The position numbers and the translations under genes were made by a program. From the NCBI GenBank assembly GCA_023390775.1, contig JAEWCF010000040.1:1-42964 (forward strand): a stretch of 42,964 bases of DNA. Direction: 5' to 3'. Numbering within the stretch: position 1 is the stretch's first letter; the number at the start of each line of letters is the position of its first letter. The notes below the pieces were generated by a model. It made no database searches, was not told the origin of the DNA, and saw only the letters and a program-made list of their open reading frames with translations. Source of the DNA: Bacteroidota bacterium (GTDB lineage: Bacteria > Bacteroidota > Bacteroidia > Flavobacteriales > Flavobacteriaceae). Shown in pieces: positions 39,167 to 42,964 of the stretch.

Positions 39167-41575
39167 ATGACCGAAAAGGTATTCAGGAATGCGTTTTCAA
39201 TGATCCCCGGCGTGGCTGCATTGCTCGCCCCGGACGAGCCGCTCTTTACCGTCCTTGCCTGCAGCGAGGAATTTGCGCGGATCGGCAAAAGCACTCCGCA
39301 GGACCTTATCGGCAAACCCCTTCTCGACATTTTTCCCGAAAACCCCGAATTGCAGGGGAAATCCCAGGTCTTGCTGCGGCAGTCTTTCAGGCGCGTGCTC
39401 AGGACCGGAAAGCCGGACGAGATGCCCCTGCAGCGTTACGACCTTTTTTCGGCCAAAGGAAAATTCGAGGAGCGCTATTGGCGGATCCAGAACCGTCCCT
39501 ATCTCGACGAAAACGGCAACATTGCCGGCATCATGCACGCCGCCGAAGATATTACCTTCGAGGTTCTCGACGAGCGGCGTGAGCGGAGGATCAGGGGTTT
39601 CGAGCAGGCTTTTGAGCTCTTCATGGATGCGCCGCAGGCCATCTGCGTGGTAACGGGCCCCGAATTGATCATCGGGCTTGCAAACCGCACTTTACTGAAC
39701 CTGCTTTGTGCCGATGCGTCCATCGTTGGCAAACCCTTGCGCCAGGCATTGCCCGGTGCCCAGGTCGAAGTCATGAGCGAGATCCTGAACCATGTCCGCG
39801 AATCGGGAAAACCGTTTGAGGATTCGCAGATGCCCGTCATATTGCAGTGCGGCGAGGATCTGCGACAGCACTACTTCCACGTAACCTGCCAGCCCTTTTT
39901 TGAATTCGGGCACGAGGCGGCGTCCGGAGTATTGGCTTACGGGCACGATGTGACCGATAAGGTTGAGGCGATCCACCAGCTTCGCGAAAAGCAGCAACGC
40001 TATCGGATGCTGATCGAGGAAGCCCCCATCGCCACCGCGGTATATCACGGGCCGGACCTGGAAATCCGGTACATCAATGATATCATGCTTTCTTATTGGG
40101 GAAAGGACCATTCGGTACAGGGCAAGACTTTTTTGGAGGCGATTCCCGAGATTTCCAACCAGCCCTTTTTCGAACAACTCCGGGAGACGTTCCTGACAGG
40201 CAAAACCTTTGAGGGATTCGGCGTGGAGGCGACGCTGCTGCACGACGGAAAGCCCAAAAATGCGTATTTTAATTACATGTTCAAGGCCCTTCGCGATGAG
40301 CAGGGGGCCATTTACGGGATCCATCACACGGCCATCGATGTCACCAAACAGGTGCTCAACCAGCAAAAACTCGAAAAAAGCGAACGTGAATTCAGGGAAC
40401 TTTCGCATTCGCTCGAGGAGAAGGTTTTGGAGCGGACGTTCCTCATCTCACAACTCAACGAGACCTTCCGGCATGCGGAACGCACGGGGAAATTCGGAAG
40501 TTATCGCTATAACCTGAAATCGGGTGAAATCACCTATTCCGATAATCTTTACCGCATTTTTGGTACCGAGGTCGGGGCGTTTCCGCCTTCGCTGGAGCAT
40601 TTCATGTCGCTGGTGCATCCCGACGATCTCGAGAGGGTCCAACGCGATGCCGAAGAGCGATTCCTGCAGGGCAGACCGTGGGAGCACGACTACCGATTGA
40701 TAAAGCCCGACGGCCAGGTCATCTGGGTCCGCGGAAGCACCGATAAGATCGTTGCGGCCGACAACAACGAATACCTGATCGGCACGTTGCAGGACATCAC
40801 TCAGGAGAAGATCCGCGAACGGCAATTGACCGAGAACAATGCGAAACTCGTGGAAATGAACCGCGAACTGGAATCCTTTGCCTACATCTCCAGCCATGAT
40901 CTGCAGGAACCGCTTCGCAAGATCCAGACGTTCGCCTCGCGGATCATCGAGGAAGAACAGGCCCAACTCAGCGAACGCGCGACCGGTTATTTTGAACGGA
41001 TCATGAATGCGGCGCATCGAATGCAGATTTTGATCGACGACCTTCTCGCCTATTCCCGGACCAATGTTGAAGACCGCAATTTTGAACGGGTGCACCTGTC
41101 AAACCTGATTGCGGAGATTTCGGAGGAATTGAGCGAAGACCTGGAGGTCTATCACGCCATGATCGAGACCGGCAAACTCGGATACGTGACCATTATCCCT
41201 TTCCAGTTCAGGCAATTGCTGCACAACCTGATCGGCAACGCCCTGAAGTTTTCCAGGCCGGAAAAGCTGCCGCACATCTACATCACAGGAACTTCGGGAA
41301 TGGGCGCTTCCTTTGGGATCCCGAAGCTCGATCCGGCGACGCGTTACAGCCACATCCGCTTTTCGGATAACGGCATCGGCTTCCCCCCCGAATTTGCCGA
41401 TAAGATCTTTGAAGTTTTCCAACGGCTGCACACCAGGGAAAAATACAGTGGCACGGGAATCGGTCTGTCGATCGTGCGAAAAATAGTCGAGAACCACGAC
41501 GGCTACATTACCGCGACCGGAGAGCCCAACAAGGGCGCGACATTCGATATTTACATCCCCGAAAGGGAAATCTGA
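39167..41575 (+). CDS. PAS-domain sensor histidine kinase
   Basis: An 802-aa soluble kinase. Four PAS regions (about 10-135, 145-270, 275-410, 435-545; the last with ARTGKFGSYRYNLKSGEI) precede HisKA (His577 in SSHDLQEPLRKIQ) and HATPase_c (680-802: PFQFRQLLHNLIGNALKFS, DNGIGFPPEFADKIFEVFQRL, GTGIGLSIVRKI). The last 230 residues match the C-terminal module of the upstream kinase almost phrase for phrase, which suggests module duplication. No membrane segment, receiver or DNA-binding domain is visible. It starts 33 nt after the upstream kinase gene and ends 5 nt before the SRPBCC gene, so the three are likely co-transcribed. Confidence 0.92.
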   Translation: MTEKVFRNAFSMIPGVAALLAPDEPLFTVLACSEEFARIGKSTPQDLIGKPLLDIFPENPELQGKSQVLLRQSFRRVLRTGKPDEMPLQRYDLFSAKGKFEERYWRIQNRPYLDENGNIAGIMHAAEDITFEVLDERRERRIRGFEQAFELFMDAPQAICVVTGPELIIGLANRTLLNLLCADASIVGKPLRQALPGAQVEVMSEILNHVRESGKPFEDSQMPVILQCGEDLRQHYFHVTCQPFFEFGHEAASGVLAYGHDVTDKVEAIHQLREKQQRYRMLIEEAPIATAVYHGPDLEIRYINDIMLSYWGKDHSVQGKTFLEAIPEISNQPFFEQLRETFLTGKTFEGFGVEATLLHDGKPKNAYFNYMFKALRDEQGAIYGIHHTAIDVTKQVLNQQKLEKSEREFRELSHSLEEKVLERTFLISQLNETFRHAERTGKFGSYRYNLKSGEITYSDNLYRIFGTEVGAFPPSLEHFMSLVHPDDLERVQRDAEERFLQGRPWEHDYRLIKPDGQVIWVRGSTDKIVAADNNEYLIGTLQDITQEKIRERQLTENNAKLVEMNRELESFAYISSHDLQEPLRKIQTFASRIIEEEQAQLSERATGYFERIMNAAHRMQILIDDLLAYSRTNVEDRNFERVHLSNLIAEISEELSEDLEVYHAMIETGKLGYVTIIPFQFRQLLHNLIGNALKFSRPEKLPHIYITGTSGMGASFGIPKLDPATRYSHIRFSDNGIGFPPEFADKIFEVFQRLHTREKYSGTGIGLSIVRKIVENHDGYITATGEPNKGATFDIYIPEREI

Positions 41576-41580
41576 TAACA

Positions 41581-42018
41581 ATGGAAAAACGTCATTACAG
41601 GATCGAGATCGACGCGCCGGCGGAGAAAGTCTGGAAGGTACTTTGGGAAAAGGATACCTACACCGACTGGACCGGCGTATTTTGCGAGGGCTCTTATGTG
41701 AAGTCTGACTTTACCGAGCGCAGCCGCGCACACTTCCTCACCCCGGGCGGCGACGGGATGTACAGTACCGTGGAGGAGAACAAGGAGAATTCAGTGATGT
41801 CCTTCAGGCACATCGGGATGCTCAAAAACGGTGAGGAAATGCCCTTGGATGAAGAAACAAAGCGATGGAGCGGAGCCATGGAAACCTACCGGCTTCACGA
41901 GGCCGGCGGCAGGACCGTCCTTGAGGTAGACCTGGACATCACCGAGGAACACGTCGGGTATTTCGACAAGGCTTTCCCTAACGGTTTGCAACGCGTGAAG
42001 GAACTTGCCGAAAATTAA
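41581..42018 (+). CDS. AHSA1/SRPBCC-domain protein
   Basis: A 145-aa START-like (SRPBCC/AHSA1) protein: MEKRHYRIEIDAPAEKVWKVLW at the start, TDWTGVFCEGSYVKSDF, then METYRLHEAGGRTVLEVDLDI, and a C-terminal helix FDKAFPNGLQRVKELAE. These folds bind hydrophobic ligands or act as co-chaperones; no ligand can be predicted. It follows the PAS kinase by 5 nt. Its TAA overlaps the stop of the convergent menC gene within a shared TTAA. Confidence 0.88.
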   Translation: MEKRHYRIEIDAPAEKVWKVLWEKDTYTDWTGVFCEGSYVKSDFTERSRAHFLTPGGDGMYSTVEENKENSVMSFRHIGMLKNGEEMPLDEETKRWSGAMETYRLHEAGGRTVLEVDLDITEEHVGYFDKAFPNGLQRVKELAEN

Positions 42019-42964
42019 AGCGGCAGGTCTTCCCAACCTGAATCCAGGTACCACAATTTTGCGTCTTTTACCATGAGGGGCGACCTGAAATTGTTGGTAT
42101 AAAGCGCGCCCGTGCCCAATCCCTGTGGCATGTCCACTCCAAGGCTGTAGGCGAACTGCGCGATCGCATTGAGGCCTACGGACGATTCGAGCGCCGAGGT
42201 AATCCACCATCCAATCCCCAATTCCCTTGCGGTGGCTATCCATTGCCTTGTGGCTGCAAAACCTCCGAGCAGGCTCGGCTTTAAAATGATGTATGGCGGG
42301 CGGATCACCAGAAGCAATTTCCGCATTCCGTGTGGCTGCACGATGCCGATCAGTTCTTCGTCGAGCGCGATGGGAATTTGGGATGATTTTACCAGCCCTG
42401 CCATAGTGTCATGCTGATTAACCGAAATCGGTTGTTCGATGCTATGAATTTCATAGCCAGCCAATTGATTTAATTTACCTAAAGCCGATTCTGCGGTAAA
42501 GGCACCGTTCGCATCCACCCTGATTTCCAGTTCACCGGGAGGAAAATGACGTCGGATTTCAGCCAGGATTTTAAGTTCCTGTGCAAAGTCGATTGCCCCG
42601 ATCTTGAGCTTCAGGCAACGAAAACCGGACTCGATTTTTGACGCGATCTGACGGCGCATGTTGTCGATCTCGCCCATCCAGATCAATCCATTGATGGGGA
42701 TGCCGTCCATGCCTTTGGTAAAAGCTGACGGAAAAAGGATCATCGGGTCTTGCGATCGCAAGGAAAGAAAGGCCATCTCCACGCCAAAGCGGATGCTCGG
42801 CCAATCCCAAAGCTCACGGTCAAGCCAATCGGGGCCCATGGCGATGTTCTCGCACGCCCATGCCACTTTGGTTTCGTAATCCGGCCGGTCGTCCATACTC
42901 AACCCCCGGAGCAATCCGCATTCCCCGACGCCCCGCTGATCTCCATCTTCGATCACGATGAACC
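42015..42964 (-). CDS. menC: o-succinylbenzoate synthase (5'-truncated by window edge)
   Basis: Enolase-superfamily enzyme of menaquinone synthesis; dehydrates SHCHC to o-succinylbenzoate. About 316 codons are visible and the reading frame stays open to the window edge, so the N-terminus is missing. Signs: RGVGECGLLRGLSMDDRPDYE, the acid-base lysines in CLKLKIG, metal-binding Asp in VDANGAF, the Glu of IEQPIS and the Asp/Glu in IALDEELIG, and the late LKPSLLGGF lysine. An internal ATG/GTG near 42956 is not the true start because the conserved ...GEC segment follows too closely. Menaquinone is the usual quinone of Flavobacteriaceae. Confidence 0.93.
   Translation of the reverse strand, partial: FIVIEDGDQRGVGECGLLRGLSMDDRPDYETKVAWACENIAMGPDWLDRELWDWPSIRFGVEMAFLSLRSQDPMILFPSAFTKGMDGIPINGLIWMGEIDNMRRQIASKIESGFRCLKLKIGAIDFAQELKILAEIRRHFPPGELEIRVDANGAFTAESALGKLNQLAGYEIHSIEQPISVNQHDTMAGLVKSSQIPIALDEELIGIVQPHGMRKLLLVIRPPYIILKPSLLGGFAATRQWIATARELGIGWWITSALESSVGLNAIAQFAYSLGVDMPQGLGTGALYTNNFRSPLMVKDAKLWYLDSGWEDLPL

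Overview
The window looks like chromosomal DNA of a Bacteroidota, most likely a member of the Flavobacteriaceae with fairly high GC (mid-50s by eye, not counted). The evidence is the set of typical flavobacterial proteins (DUF5723-type outer-membrane protein, fused 2-oxoacid dehydrogenase E1, SDDD-type lipoproteins, IPPFQFRQL/SSHDLQEPL histidine kinases). The promoters also follow the Bacteroidota -7 element TAnnTTTG and its local variant TACTTTAG, and several genes have short leaders without a clear Shine-Dalgarno. No rRNA, tRNA, CRISPR array, insertion sequence, integrase or prophage gene was seen.

Layout. 1-12,400: L-serine dehydratase, a flavin amine oxidase, two secreted minus-strand proteins, panB, an RluA-type pseudouridine synthase, a DUF5723 outer-membrane protein that overlaps an aldehyde dehydrogenase, a YpfJ-type zinc metallopeptidase overlapping a YdeI-like protein, an unlisted 43-residue membrane peptide, and the YifB/ComM ATPase. 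12,400-18,800: bacterial PH-domain protein, SIMPL protein, rhomboid protease, LpxL-like acyltransferase, class V PLP enzyme with glmM in one operon, and an ACP phosphodiesterase-like protein. 18,800-25,440: ClC channel with CBS domains, uvrA, a DUF1569 protein and a serine beta-lactamase-like hydrolase. 25,440-30,200: a repeat-rich stretch holding a LOG-family protein and a large M1-peptidase-like protein with a C-terminal outer-membrane barrel. 30,200-34,550: fused E1, a small membrane protein, a small lipoprotein, an M23 peptidase overlapping another lipoprotein. 34,600-42,964: two large PAS histidine kinases in tandem, an AHSA1/SRPBCC protein and the 3' part of menC.

Most genes are core metabolism, envelope and signalling. 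The most unusual feature is not a protein. Intergenic DNA at 5.55-5.65 kb, 25.4-27.05 kb and 29.9-30.1 kb is built of degenerate tandem repeats that nearly all keep an exact 7-bp period, although the words differ (GGGTTTT, TCATTNG, CRACTGA, GGTTGAC, ATTCAAA/ATTTATA). They resemble in form the heptanucleotide short tandem repeats (STRR) of cyanobacteria. Two of these blocks are a duplicated composite cassette carrying the same promoter-like TACTTTAG, and a roughly 38-nt GC-rich word recurs next to the arrays. Other points of note: the M1-like protein has lost the HExxH zinc site, the E1 protein has reciprocal D/N changes at its thiamine-diphosphate/Mg motif, and several convergent gene pairs overlap or touch at their stop codons.
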